Below are positions 1-13,682 of a stretch of DNA of 64,000 nucleotides, piece by piece. Where the stretch lies: assembly GCF_907164915.1 (NCBI RefSeq), contig NC_061866.1, forward strand, positions 48,973,370 to 49,037,369, given 5' to 3'. The first letter of the stretch is position 1. Each line of letters begins with the position of its first letter. The position numbers were made by a program, and so were the translations under genes. The stretch comes from Impatiens glandulifera (taxonomy: Eukaryota > Streptophyta > Magnoliopsida > Ericales > Balsaminaceae). The notes beneath the pieces were generated by a model that saw only the letters and a program-made list of their open reading frames with translations, was not told where the DNA came from and did no database searches.

Positions 1-3000
1 TGGAAACAATGTGGTGAGATGTCCCTTTCAGCAATCCCTTGTTGAATCTTGATTTGTTGATTGGCTTTTTAGTGATTGCAACTGAAGAGTGCATTTTGAC
101 TTTAAGGGGCTTCTCCTGAATAAAATGCATAACCATTAATAATTATCTCTTTTAGACTAGAATGAAGACATATATTTAAGGAGAGAACCACCATGCAGAT
201 CCTAAACAAATATAAGTATAATGAAATTTTTAACTGATGGATATTTTATTTAAATATAAAATTGATCTCTATTTATTTATTTTTTTGGAAAAGCTTTAGT
301 TAATGCAAAGACCCCATTATACAAAAATATGGATCATTGCGTCTAGAAGCAAAACTTATTAATAGCAGTTAGTTAGTTTATACAAAGAATTATTTTCTAG
401 ATTTAGTTCTCAATATAATTGAACTTCATATTTTCACATATCGGAGCATCTTGTTTGAGATCTTGAAGGCAAATTTTGTTGCCTCCGCCAGTATTCATTC
501 GAGAGGATTCACAATCGACACTTGGGACACCATGGATAATCATTCTATTAGCAATAGTTAGCAGCTATGGCCTATGTGTTACTATTGAACAAGGGAAATA
601 AGGGGAGGGAGTGATCCTAAATCTTTGAGAGAATTGATAAAACCATCAAAAAGACCAAGATTGCAAAAGATCTCCACTCCTAATGTTAGTTCAGTGATAA
701 TGTCGCTCCTTGAGCCCATTCCATCACAATAGAGAATGTGTAAAAAGTCTCATCTCGCACTATCGTCTCATTGACGAAAGTAACATGTTTTGTTAAGGAC
801 AAGTGGCAAAATTACCGTCAATGATCATCCATGTCTTAAAGGACAACTACATGAATGCCACTATTTCCTTTCATGCAAGAACAAAGGATGACATCCTAAG
901 ATTGTTGGTCATTGTTCTCTCACATTGCTGCCAAGGGGGGCACGGCTAAGCATCCAAAAACGATAGATGTGGTCACGGAGCTTGTGTGGTCGGCAGGTAA
1001 AACTATCAGATTATTCCCTCTTGTCTCCCAACATCTTGCTTACACCGTGACAAACCGCCTCCAAAAGATCAATCTTCATGTCGCTCGCTTTCATCGTGAA
1101 GAACAGCTCTTATAAGGTTTTTGTCATGAAGGTGAAAACCATATTTGGCAGGCAGTGCAGTGCAGTGCAGCTTCAGGTCCTTGATCCCAACGTTGTGAAA
1201 ACAAAAGTCTTATTTTACTATTCCTTGGGTCATGAGCATCCACATGTTTAACTGGTTGCTCGACCGGTTCACATCTTCACCTTCCTTCTTTGTCTTATCG
1301 GCCAGCGACGACTAGTTGCAGACTCAAGGCATCAACCCTCCCCGCCTCCGGTATGAAGTGAGACCTGGGCTCGCTGTCAGATGATGGTCTCCCTTGCTCG
1401 TGTCGTCTACCGCACCCATGCGGGAAAGAAGATCCACCTTGCATGCTTGTGTCGTGCGGAAGGTGGCCCTAGCTCACTATGATCTTAGGATGAACCTAAA
1501 TAGTGGCGGCTAGGGCACCTTCCGGGGAAGAAGGATAAATTTGAATGTCTCTCTTCATGCTATCTAGAGAGAGAAATTAACTTTTGAAACTAGCTAGTTG
1601 ATTATAGACAATATATAAGCTACATCAATCAATCTATGATTTTGATACATATTACATAATTCATACGAAGTATGTAGAATCTTAGAGAAAGGTGCATTTA
1701 AACCTTTTGATAAAAATCTTATTAGACTGGGATTGACAAACCGATGGGAGCAATTATAATGGAAAGATCCTTCAAAGGATTAATTGAACCCGATATGAAC
1801 AGAACATGCAATCGTCTGATCTGGATAGAATATTATTAATGCATTATCTATTCAAGGGCATCACGTTGTCTAAATTGAATTTTCTCCACTCAATATCTTT
1901 CTAAATCGGAATTATGGTGATAATTAATGCTTAGTTGCTCACTTATTGCCTTATTCATCTAAGTAGAAGTTGGTTAAATAATTAAATATTCCTTGCAGTC
2001 ATTTGGCTCTATATATAACCAGACAAAAGTTAATGTGGTGGAAAGATGAAAAACAAAATTAAAGGGCTCAAAGTTTATGATCACAGCCAAAAATACTTCT
2101 TAAGAATAACTTCCTAAGAATAAATAAAATTTTAATATTATTAGTAGGTTAAAATCCATGATGGGGGTATTATAACACTGAAAGGTCATGATATGTTTAT
2201 GGTATTGACTGCAAATGTGAAGGTATGTATGCATTTGCTTTGGGAACCAATAAAAGGATAATATAAACATGCATGAACTTCATACAAAAAATATGACAAC
2301 ACAATAAAAAATTTTGTCAACCAATCTATTTATCCCTTAGACAAACATTCATGAAATTGGATAGACTTACTCGACATGAAATCCACCAATATGGTAAAGT
2401 AATTGACACCCTAATACCATATGGTCCAAAAGATGCAGACTGACCACCTCAAGCACATGGTCCCACAATTTTGGACCAACAACTGTACTACTTTGTGCTC
2501 ATAACCTCAATAAATGCCAACCCATGTCTAAATAACAATGAACCTTTTTTTATCAACAAAGAAACTAATATATGGTTCTTGGTTACATTTTCACTATGAC
2601 TAGAATATCACATTTTAATTAACCAGTTTGATTGGGGAGTAATGCTTTTGAACTACACTGTTTGCCTCCAAATTATTCATGTCCATATTTATATCCAACA
2701 AGGAAACATAAAGCTAGCTAATTTAAGTCAATTGAATTGCAAAATTGTGAAAAAAGAAGATAACATTACAAGCAGACTCAGACTTAAGATAGTTTTATCA
2801 AGATGTTAATACTGTAGTTCATAAGGGTTTCTATCATTTCATGTGAGATTTTCATTTTTTACAACATATACCTAGCATAGGTAAGTCCAACAGTTCTTTA
2901 CTTATAATAGACCAAGAAATCAACATGGTTTACTTATAAAAGTTATCCTAGTAAATAGTAATTAGGTCCAAGTACCTAGTAATAAATTAATAATGTATAT

Positions 3001-3427
3001 TAAAATAACTAAACAATATTAATATTCTCCAAATGATCTTAATCTATGATATAATTGTGTCATTAAATCAAGCCAATTCTAGACCTCACATAAGCCCCTC
3101 AATTCCTTATCCGTACTAGGCCTCACCCTAACCCACTATATACATTCCCCACCATGAGAGACTCTTCGCATTGCCTTTATATCATTGTACTTATATGCAT
3201 ATCATCAAACCTAATTGCTAGTCATAGCTCATATAATCAAGTACAATAAACAACCATTGGGTTTCTTCCTCTTTAAAGTTATTCAGTCTGGTCCAGCTTT
3301 GATTTCTATCTAACTTTTAACCACAAAGAGAAATACAATCAATAAAAAAAGAAAGAAGAACAAGTAATCAGTTTGGCTGCGATGAATAATGAAAATCAAT
3401 ATTCTATGTTTAAATAACAATAGAACT
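1..3427. other. Gene-poor spacer with one less AT-rich block
   Basis: No exon I can assign. About 400-1560 is visibly richer in G and C than its surroundings and has short open frames on both strands, the longest a 67-codon frame at 912-1115 (+). None matches a family I know and there are many stops, so it looks like a decayed insertion or retro-element remnant. A short GTGCA repeat lies near 1156-1172. The rest (1560-3427) is AT-rich and featureless. The missing 3' exons of the minus-strand gene at 3.4-4.2 kb would have to lie here, but I could not find them. Confidence 0.5.
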
Positions 3428-3490
3428 TTAATAAAATGAAGCTATATAGCAATAATGATGATTATAAGTAGTGGGAGAAGAAACAAGTAC

Positions 3491-4161
3491 CTTTCTCATA
3501 GATGATTCAACGTGTCGATCCACACGTTCGCTTCCGATTATCTTCTTTAATTTGAGCCCTACATTTTGTTTATCTGATTCATCCTTCAATTTCGATTTCT
3601 TTTTGTTGTTCTTCCTCTCTTTCATCGTCTTTCGTTGCTTTAGGCCTAAACCGACTTCTCTCAACGCCATTAACTTCAAGTTTTGAGGATCATTTCCTTC
3701 ATCCGCATCTTCCTCAGCAAAAATCTCCAAAATAGATCTCTTCTTTCTCTTCACTCTAATAGATCTCATCATCACAGTACTACTCTCACCACCGGAATTT
3801 TTAACTGGCTTAAACGGTACTGATTTAGAAGATTCTCCGCAAATCAAAGGCCGCCTAAGTTGTTCATCCGATTTCAAAAGGTCGAACTCATGAGACCACC
3901 ACCGGAACTTCTCGACGGAAATCGGAGGTAGAAAGTTTCTCATCATCTGTTCGCTCGTAGTACCGTCGCCGAACGGCCAACATTTCATCACGTTCGTAGA
4001 TCTCGTTTTCGAAACGTACTCTCTGAGAGTCCGATAAGTATCGATCGTTAAGATTGAGGTACAAAATAAGGAATATAAGTTAGTATAGTCAGAGTTTCTT
4101 ACCGAATCGAGAATCCTTCAAACTTCACCGATATAGCTTCCGCTTCTCCAGTTCCAGCCAT
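3491..4161 (-). CDS. KCWPF-motif nuclear-type protein (HAPLESS8-like), 5' exons only
   Basis: Two exons are clear on the minus strand: 4161-4103 (ATG) and 4022-3491, phase 2, giving 197 residues. The junction reads FSIREYVSKTRSTNVMKCWPF, then LPPISVEKFRWWSHEFDLL. From memory these motifs belong to a plant protein family that includes Arabidopsis HAPLESS8 (At5g56250). A second conserved patch, KKRSILEIFAE, follows, then a long Lys-rich stretch (about residues 150-175) typical of nuclear targeting. The exon ends at a good donor (AGAAAG|GTACTTG). Without splicing the frame runs 20 more codons to a stop at 3428, giving 217 residues. Family members as I remember them are several times longer and carry further domains. 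No such exons were found in the 3.4 kb downstream, so this may be truncated, or continue past the window after a long intron. Function is not known from sequence. Confidence 0.6.
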
Positions 4162-5522
4162 CTAGAGGTAGAAATCGAAACGAAAGCACCAAATTCGAGT
4201 TTTAGAGAGAGAAAACAAAGAAGAACACTCTAACGTACACGTATCAAAGAGAGAGAATGAGCGATTTCACAACCGTATGAGAGTTCCTTTGAGATCGTTA
4301 AAAGGCAGATCGGATCAGATCAGATCAAAAGGAAGAGAAGGAAGAACTCCATTATCGATCGTCTTCCATCCATTTTGATTTTGTTGAAGAAAGGGAAGGG
4401 AAGAGAAATAGGTTTTAGAGAGAGAAAGAGGAGCGCTTTTACGGTTTTCCCGCTTGCTACAGAGTGAGTGTTTGTTGGGGAGTGGGAGAGAGTGAGGTCG
4501 TTTCGTCCAATTTTCAGGTCTCCTATTTAAAGACTGACAATGACCTGTGAGAGACCAACAATTATTATTATTATTATTATTTAAATAAAATAACACACCT
4601 AAACTTTTTACACTACTGTATTATCTCTTTAACCTAAGCTCTTACAAAATAAAATTAAATAAAATAAAATAAAAACTATATAATAAAATAAAAGAATATT
4701 GTTTTGATAATATAAAAGTATTAAAAAAAAAACCTTAATGTGAAAGAGAGAGATGATAAATAGTTATTTCACTGTGAAGGCATAGGATGCATGCAGTACA
4801 GTCGGCGCGTGAAATGCATTAACAAAAGATTCCTTTAGGTATTGGTATTCTGAAACGCGCTTTAAAGAGCGTGTGCCTACGTTTCTTGGTCGGGTATGTT
4901 GGCAGGTGTCACTATTAGGGTTTCGTTTCAGAAATGTAATTTTCTTTTCTTCTTTCTTTTATATGAAACAAGATGCAATATTGCTGAATTATAAAATACA
5001 TCTAATATTTACTATTGGAATAAAATGAATACTACATATTAATATTATTAATCTGAACAAATAAAATGAACTAAAACCCTTGGAGTGGTACACAACTTAG
5101 AAAAATGTTCGATTATATATATTATAAGTTGAAGTTTGATATAAATTTGAATTGTTTCACTTGATTTGGTTTAGTTTTATTGATAATTACTTGGCTTGGA
5201 CATACTTACAATCTCGTTAAAAAATTATAATTATTTTTTAAAATCAAAACACATTATAGTTGAGTGACAAAAACTTGATGCCTAATAAATACAAAATGAC
5301 ATATTGAATTCATAGTTAGACCAAAGCTTGTACAAATTTGTTAAGATCATTATGTTTAGATATGATATATAAGATAGAGAAATAATTTAATAGAAGATAC
5401 ATATATGTTTTCAATCTTAAACAAGTAAGGTTGCAATAATAATGTAATTGTTTTAATTTTAAAATGATAAGTTAATTAATATTTTATAAGTGATAAATAG
5501 TAAATAGGGTTGAAGTTGAAAA

Positions 5523-5539
5523 GGGGGGGGGGGGGGGGG
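5523..5539. repeat. Homopolymeric G tract (G17)
   Basis: Seventeen consecutive G residues directly followed by CGCGTG. Such a run is striking in this AT-rich setting and could fold as a G-quadruplex. Its exact length is prone to sequencing error. Confidence 0.9.
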
Positions 5540-5797
5540 CGCGTGAAAGAGATGAGAAGCGGTTGGTTAAAGTAGATAGGGGTGCATCATCATGTCATGG
5601 TTGCGATGCTGCGAATACGACTGTGGCTTCTTAAAGTACGCGAACATTATATATTATTTATTATTTATTAAATAATAAATAATAATAGATATCCCAAGCC
5701 AACGGAAGAAAGAGGGAGGGAGGGAGGTCCAGTAATTTGACAGTCGTCTCGTCGTCCTTAGCTTTTCTGCCGGACCCATCTCTCTCCATTCTTATAA

Positions 5798-5803
5798 TAA
5801 TAA

Positions 5804-5854
<51 letters not shown>
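5798..5854. repeat. (AAT)n microsatellite
   Basis: Nearly perfect trinucleotide repeat of about 18 units. It generates spurious poly-Ile frames on both strands. Confidence 0.95.
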
Positions 5855-5863
<9 letters not shown>

Positions 5864-8800
5864 GTCTCATTCATGACTCATATTCAGTCCGGCCTTCAAA
5901 TGTAGATGTTGATATAATCCTAATCTTAATCATAATCAAATTAGGGATCTTTCATTTTCATCAACTTCTTCCCATTTATAATCCATTTTAAATTTTTATT
6001 TTAGAAATGTTTTAGTAAGTTATTTAGTAAATACAAATATTTAGTTTCATAGAGATGGATTATCATCCTATACTTAAACCTAACATTTTTTTTGCAATGT
6101 TTGTGATGTTGTCCAAAAAGGATTAAGATATAGAAGGTTTATGTATATTAAAAATGAAAAAAAAAATATTTAAGCACAATGAAAAATATGTTTTTTAAAA
6201 ACGGTACTTTAGTGACTTTAGTAATTTCAGAAAACGTCATAATAATATCATATTATTATTGATACACATCGTATTTAAAGTTTGACAATTTTTTTCAACC
6301 AGTTCACCAAAAATAATTGGAAAATGAATTCAAATTGATTTAAGTTCTTTCAATATATATTTGATGTTTATTTCATTAGAAGTAAGTGTCTATATTTAAT
6401 TTAACAGAAGAATGAGGTTCAATCGTTAATTTTTTTATGTAAAGTATTTTAGTTAAGTTATCCATCGTCAATTTGTCACTACATAATTTGTCAAAAATAA
6501 AAAATAAAAATATGTTGAGCCAATTTAAGTATTTATCCTGAAAGAATAGAGAGAGAATAGTTTACTCTTTATAAATTATTTGAGCTGAATTATTATATAT
6601 ATCTTGAATTGAGTAATTAACATATAAAATTGATTATGTTTAACTTTATTTTAAATTATGTTCAATGAGGATTGAATTTGACAAGTTATTCTTAAGGAGA
6701 AGTCTTGTCATTTTAACTATCATAACATCTTATTTGAACTGAATTATTATCCAAAAAATAGTCTTCATTGAACCGATATTAGAAGAAAAGAAGTTATGAC
6801 TTTGACTTTGTGGCTATGGCCTTAATTGGTTAGTCAACTAGGGAATTTGTAATTAAATTGGATGGATCTACTGCCTTTTTATTACACTATTAATTGAGAG
6901 AATTTAGAAAATCTTAAATGTGAAATATCAATAAAAAAAAAGCTAATTTATTTTTATAATTTACTACCAGAGTATTTGTGTAAAGTTGAGTAATTTTTTA
7001 CTAATTATATATCCAAATAGCCATCGTAGTGTTGTCTCATTTCAATTATTTTTTTTTATTGATAATCAAATTTTATAGTGATAAACTTCTTAGTTGAATT
7101 AAATATTACTGACCTATATGATCAGTTAGTTTCTAAATTAAATAATATATGTATCTATAGTTTTCACAATTTTCTTCAAAATTCAAGTTAAAAATAGCCT
7201 TTGATAAGAAATACAAATTAATTAATTTTCACATTTGTGCATCATCTTGCTCTCTCTTGATTACTCCATTTATCTTCTTTATATATAAGTAAGTTAACAA
7301 TAATAAACTTCTTTGATAATTGGTGAACATTTTTGTGTTGGACTACCTTTTAATAGTTTTTCTATCAATTTTTTATAATGTTTTTATCGTTAAACTTAAA
7401 CGACTCTCTTTTATATTATTTTGTATAAATCATTTCAACATCAACAAAAAAAAATGATCTCTCATCTAACGTTAATTTTTCCGTTGCTTGTCACCGTGGT
7501 TAATTAGGGTGTAGAGAACAAATAGGGATTGAAGTTGCTGAGGGAAATGGATGATCTCATTTGTGCATGAATAATTATATATATTTGATTATTTGTCAAT
7601 AGTTTGAGAACTTATATATATATAAAAATGAGATATTTATGGTGACATCATTGTCATGTGTTAGTTTATCTACTGCGACCTGTGGTGTAAGAAAATAAAA
7701 GTTACTTAAATGGTAGCTTAAATAGGAAAAATATATAAATTGAAGAGTACAAAAAAAAATGGTCAATTTAAGGGCTTATATATTGATGGGTTTTGAATTG
7801 TAACGCCGGGTAGTACACGCATGTGATGATGGTGTTGGTATTAATGGAGCCCACCTCCCTCTTACAGGTTAACAAACAAATTAAAAATAACCATAGAAAA
7901 TACCCTCTTTCCAGTTCAAGTTGGCAAGTTTGAGGGGTTTCTTTTTTTATTTTTTATTTTATTTTTGTATTATGGGATGTTTTGATGAGTTGTTCACTTG
8001 TTTGAGAATAAAACTTTTCATTAATTTTATAGTTTGATGATCATTCATATCAAGTCATGATCAAAAAAGTTTAGTCATCATGTCATGTGTGATAGGTACT
8101 GTATTTTAAAGTAATCGATCATATATATATTCAGAACAACTTTTATTTGTATTTGTATTCATTTAAAATAAAGTATTATACACACACACAAAAAAAAAAA
8201 ACAATTTATAAACCAATCAAAAAAAAGTCTAAACAACCAAAAAAAAATCAAATATTAATAATTTGAAAAAATATTCACGTAAGATGACTAAAAGAATGAA
8301 CATTATCGAGTTTCATAACAATATAAATTATACTAGGTACGTAAAATTATTATATCTTGAGAGTTGATAAATAACGTTACAAAAATTTATATTATTAGTT
8401 ATCTACCCATTATGTATTTACTGGTCAAATAAAATATTACTTTATACACAATTATTATATACATTTTTAATGTGGATAAGAAAAAAAAAACATAAATTCA
8501 ATATATGATCCTGACCAACACAATAAAAATAATCAAGAACAAAACAATTATACATCATGTTTTTATTGTATGTATATGAACTCATTAACCTATCACAAAA
8601 GACATGCATCATGTTATTCCTTTAGGCATTATTGTTTGGTTGAGTGCATCTTATTTCTTACAATATGATTGATAACCCACTCAACTCAATTGGTCATTTA
8701 AAAAGATGATGGAGTGTTCATTTTTTTATTCTATACTAGCTATATATAATATATAGGTAGACTATAATGGTGAGGTTTTAATTAAAACACCAATATTGAT

Positions 8801-9561
8801 ATTGAATATGAACTATGTGTATAGATGCAATATAATTTTGAATGGCTTTATTGTATTTTTTTTATCTAATAACTTTATATTTCTGCCAGTTTTGGAGAAT
8901 ATTTACAAATGTTTATGTATTATAAGGTGAAATTATATGTAGGATGTGCAATATATTACTTCTTTCCCACAATCTCAATGGTCATATATTTAAAAAAAGA
9001 AAGTTAATATTTTGGTTGAGATCCTAATTAATTTAAATTAAGGTCACATCAAGTCCAACAACTAAACACATAGATCAGTTTACCCCCAAAACAAAATGAT
9101 AAACAAACATAATCATATCATTTCTTTATTTTTGGGGTTTGTAAATTGTAATATGTCATTTATTTGAGTTAGAGATTTACTTTTCATGAATTAACTTCAA
9201 CTAGTTTGATTTAGAGATTTTCTTCTTTTTGTGTGATGTTTTTTTTTTTGAAAATTTTAATTTATTTATAATCAATCATATTTGGTAACATGTAGTCCTT
9301 TCTTTTCAATGTGATGAAACTTTTTTGTGAAAAATATTTATAGTATTAAAATACTTCAATCAATGAATAAACTAAAGAGAAACAAAATAGAGGAAGCAAA
9401 AGTACGTGATGAAAGTGCTACATTTGTATCTACCATTTATTGCTAGCTACATCAACACTCAGTTAACATGATATATTTATTGCTAGATGGTGAATCATTT
9501 CAAATAGTATTCACCAATTTTATAACATATACATATAAGTATATACAATTGCAAGAAAAGG

Positions 9562-9650
9562 AATTGGGGCCGGTCATATATATTTCACTTTGTTTAGATG
9601 TCATCGCGATTAATACGACATTTACGTCCACTGTTGGGGCCGGTCATATA
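9562..9650 (+). repeat. Two 17-base direct repeats 70 bases apart
   Basis: The string TTGGGGCCGGTCATATA occurs at about 9564-9580 and again at 9634-9650, inside a frame of 88 codons (9468-9734) that resembles nothing I know. The repeated GGCCGG core stands out from the AT-rich surroundings. It may mark a decayed transposon end or a duplicated regulatory site. Confidence 0.7.
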
Positions 9651-10240
9651 GGAGTATTTTACTCTTTTTTGGTGTTACATGATTACCATAGCTACATAGA
9701 GATGGCCACATGCTTGGATATTTTCAACATATAGTTCATTGTAATTTGTGACTGTTTCATTTGTTTTTGTCAAGTGATTTGTGACAAACTAGTTTGTTAT
9801 TTTCGTTTCGTTTAGTTTACGAGTTTTATGAGGTATGCCCATTGGAGAATAGTTTTTTTATATATAAAAAAAAGTAAATTTTCATTCAAATCTATGTTTA
9901 CCTAATTATTTCCAATACTATCATTATATATTTGAAAACAAACCACACTAAAAGACAATCTCTATATACTAATAAAATGTTTTTGTCTGTATTTAATGTA
10001 CATATATAAGTAAAAGTGTTATTAAATTTTGTATTGTAAATTGTGTGAAAAGTTCTCCATTATTTTTTTATTATGTTACATATTTAGTTTAAGGATTAGG
10101 GTTTAGAGCATAATATTGAGTATATATAATTAATGATTTAATTAGCTAGAAAAAATACAAATAATTGAAATTTTTAATTTTGATCTTAAGTTTTTGTATA
10201 TATATATGGAGCATCAATCCATGTATTTATTTGATCTTGG

Positions 10241-10870
10241 AATTTAAAGTCATCCTTCGCCATAGCTTCTTCTTCTTCCTTTCTCTCTCTCTCTCTCTCT
10301 CTTCTGGCTCAACCAATTGGTGGCTTGCTGTTTAATTTCAGCTAAGAATTAGGTATCAATTATTTGAGATCATTATTATTTTAAAAGTCAAAACTTCATT
10401 TTTGTTAAGACTATGTGAATAGCTACTAATTATTACATGTCTTAATTAGTCTTTTCTTAATACAATTAGCTAGGCTGATAGGTTTTAATCATCGATGACT
10501 TTAAATTCCCAAGATCGATCAAGAAGGGCATGGGGGGACCGATCGGGTTTCAAAGTTCAATGGATGGATCATTCATCGGAGGAGGGTGCTAGCTAGCTAG
10601 CTAGGAACAAGAACAAATAATTCTACACCATTTTGTTTGGTTTTGGTTTTGGTTTGGTAGGGCTGACCACACCGTACGTAAACCTTTGTTTGTTTGTTTT
10701 TCTTAATAAACTCAAATTAATTAACAGTGTGGGTGGTTTCCATCCATCCATCCATCCGGTCCGGTCGGGGTCCGGTCCCATTATATACATAGATCTAACA
10801 TGAGTGGGTTTAGTAGAGTTTAAAGGCTGTTTCTTGCTTTCTTGACGAAAAGGAAGGCAAGGCAATCCAT
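10241..10870. other. Low-complexity, GC-richer island without a recognisable gene
   Basis: This stretch holds a CT microsatellite (about 10280-10301), a GCTA run (about 10587-10603), GGTTTT repeats (10636-10657), a CCAT run (10740-10757) and a GGTCCGG-rich patch (10757-10779). Pyrimidine-rich leaders of plant genes can look like this, but no convincing exon follows on either strand. The 80-codon minus-strand frame at 10623-10865 is low-complexity and I do not call it a gene. A non-coding transcript is possible. Confidence 0.4.
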
Positions 10871-13640
10871 TTGCTTTATTTATTTTTATCTATTCTATTA
10901 TAATGTTATTCATTGTCCTCTACCACACTCACTTACTGACACACACACACACACACACCTTCAACCTCATCTCAAAACGCCCTTCTAGATGCGTGCATGC
11001 CACTTTCTTTAGTCAAACAAATATCATTAATTAATCAAAAAAGAACCTATTAATCAACATTAATGTCTATGGCTTCTCACAATTAATTCAAGTTGGAGAT
11101 GATACTACAATAAAAGATTTAAGTAATTATTGTTGGATGCTTCACATTCATTTATTATATGATAATATAATTAATCATCTTCTTCATTTGAATAATTATA
11201 CACTTTTTTTTTTTTTTTTATCGTGAATAACTCATCAATTACACAGTTAATTTATTAATTAAAATAGTAAAATAATTTATTTTATCATTAAATATTAATA
11301 TACTTTCATTAAAATAATGACTAATCAATTTTCTTTAAATAATTTAATATTTATTTTAAAAAATCCTATACCCAACAAGCTTTAGCTAGTCCAATGTTTA
11401 ACAATATTAAGAGGTTTTTAATTTTAACTCTTATTTCTCGTATTTAAAAAAAAAAAAAAAACTTCAATAAGAATAAAAATTTCTCACTCTAACCTTGTAT
11501 ATATATCTTCATCAAAGTTCACCAACGGCCCTTTCTCTCTTTTACTTTCCTTGGACCTTTTTGTTCTATTTTTTTTCTTTCTAAAATGATAAAATAATTT
11601 TATTAAATCACATAAACAATTTATTAATTCAAATTTGTGTTCATAACCAAAATAATACAAAAATAAAATAAAATAAAAAAACAAACAAATAATTACATAT
11701 TATATCAATGGTCAATGTTACAAAATTCATTAAAGAGCAACTCACATTCAAATTAAAATATTTTTTCTTCCTAATTTCTAAATTACCATAAAAATCCTTT
11801 AAAAACTCCCCCATCTTTCTCCTATTCATCGTACATGTGATATGGTCTTCTACATCTATTTTTGTCGATTGAAATGATTTGGTCCATCCTTTTTTTATGT
11901 TGTTAAGGTGGAGAACAACCCTTAGGAGTTTCTTCTTATATTTTTGTGTATTTATTTTTTTTATTAGTTTTTGTCTTAATATTAATAATTACTTAATGCG
12001 CGCTTCGAATCATTGCTATTTATCTCAGACCTTTTCCAAAAGAGTCGAGTAACTCCCATTTTGTTCTAGGATTCATTTTGTTCTTAGGTAATGCAGAAAA
12101 CCTGTAAATTAAAAAAAAAAAAACAATTATATATATAAATAAGTATAAATAGTGTCGAAAATAATTTGAAAATCCGTTCTCTCCTGTTATAGATTTATGG
12201 AAAAGTTGTACTGGATTTAAATTTAGCCAAAAATAAATATATGTTATGTATCAGAACTTTATATATTAGTTGTTCTATGGTTTTTAATATAAACAGTAAT
12301 GCATGGTTTTGGGAATTTATTTATATTAATTTGAAGCCCTTTAACCCTAAATCTTAAATTAATGTGTTTTGTTTAATTACATCATAGCTGCAACCTATGA
12401 ATTGAGAAGAGAAGAGAGAAAGGAAGAAAATCTCTCTCTCTCTCTCTAGATCAGACCAGACCATGCAAAAGCAGAAGCATAGATGCATGCAAAAAGGAAG
12501 AAGATGATGATAGGTGAGGTTTGATTTGCTGTCTAATTCAGATCTGGAATTAATTAATTAAACACATTAATGATGAATGATGATATTGTCCCCCTTTCTT
12601 CATGACTTGGGATGACAACAATAACTCTTTTTGTTTCTTTGTTTGTTTCTTTGTTTGTTCATATATACTTGATAGATTTGCTTTCTTAATTACTGATAAG
12701 TTTACGTTGGAAGTTGAAACCATCGAACACGATTAACAAGAAGTCAAGAAGGAAGGAAGAAAGGAAATTCTAGGTTAAATAATTAAACAAAAGACAGATG
12801 TACGTACTAACAAATATCGATGTTTCTCATCAAGAATCGATACTAAGATTATAAAATCTTCTTCTCTTTGCCAGATGTTTTTCATCCACCTAACTACGTG
12901 ACAAAACAAAACACACATATATATATATATACACAGACATTACTCTTCTATCTCTCTCTATATTGATAAAAATAAATAAATAAAATATTGAAACCCACAA
13001 ATAACAATTTTATTATATGAAAAAAAAGTTAACAAGTGTTGGAAACTATATATATATATAATTGGATCCAACTTCTTAATTCTTATACAGAAAACCCAGA
13101 AAATCATTTTTTTTTTAATTTGATGTTTTTCTTAATAACTTTGTCAGAAATTAACACTACTTTTAATTATAATTTAATGTTAATATAAAAATATATATAG
13201 CTCAAATGATGATGTCAATAATAAAATTAATGAATTAACACAAATTAATTTTATGGTATGTTTGGTTCTATTTTATTTGTTAGTTAATTTCTAGAGGTAT
13301 ATTTGATATGATTCAGTTTATAATTTGAAACTCGATTCATTAATCTCATTAATGTTATATAGAGAGGGAAAAAATGCATTAGAGACATGTTTGATTCAAT
13401 CTTTATCTTAATTGTAATTTATTTGAGCATCAATCACCCAAACAATCTAACCCTCTATCTATATATATATTACTAAAATTGATAAGGATGATTTTTTATT
13501 TTGTTGAGGAGAATGATCATTACTTTAAATTGCTTAGTTAGGGTAAGCAATTTTGGGTTAAACACCCCCCACTATCATTTATTGTATTTGCCTAATTAGT
13601 AAATTACATGTAATTAGGTGGACAGACTATAAATGACATG

Positions 13641-13682
<42 letters not shown>

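Larger units (their letters stand above)
4162..10240. other. Spacer upstream of the KCWPF gene; AT-rich
   Basis: The first 350 bases are the likely 5' leader and promoter of the minus-strand KCWPF gene, rich in GA/CT. A less AT-rich stretch at about 4790-4925 contains the near-palindrome ACGCGCTTTAAAGAGCGTGT (4854-4873) and a CGCGTG box that recurs at 5540. Around 5520-5770 there is a 17-base G run followed by another less AT-rich stretch. From 5.9 to 10.2 kb I see only AT-rich sequence without coding signal. Open frames at 5661-5991 are readings of an ATT/AAT microsatellite. Confidence 0.5.

Noticed and set aside
5661..5991. Overlapping poly-Ile open frames on both strands
   Set aside because: They are translations of the AAT/ATT microsatellite.
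10440..12600. Conserved plant microRNA precursor
   Set aside because: I scanned by eye for common families (156, 159/319, 160, 164, 166, 167, 172, 390, 396 and others) and found no mature sequence.
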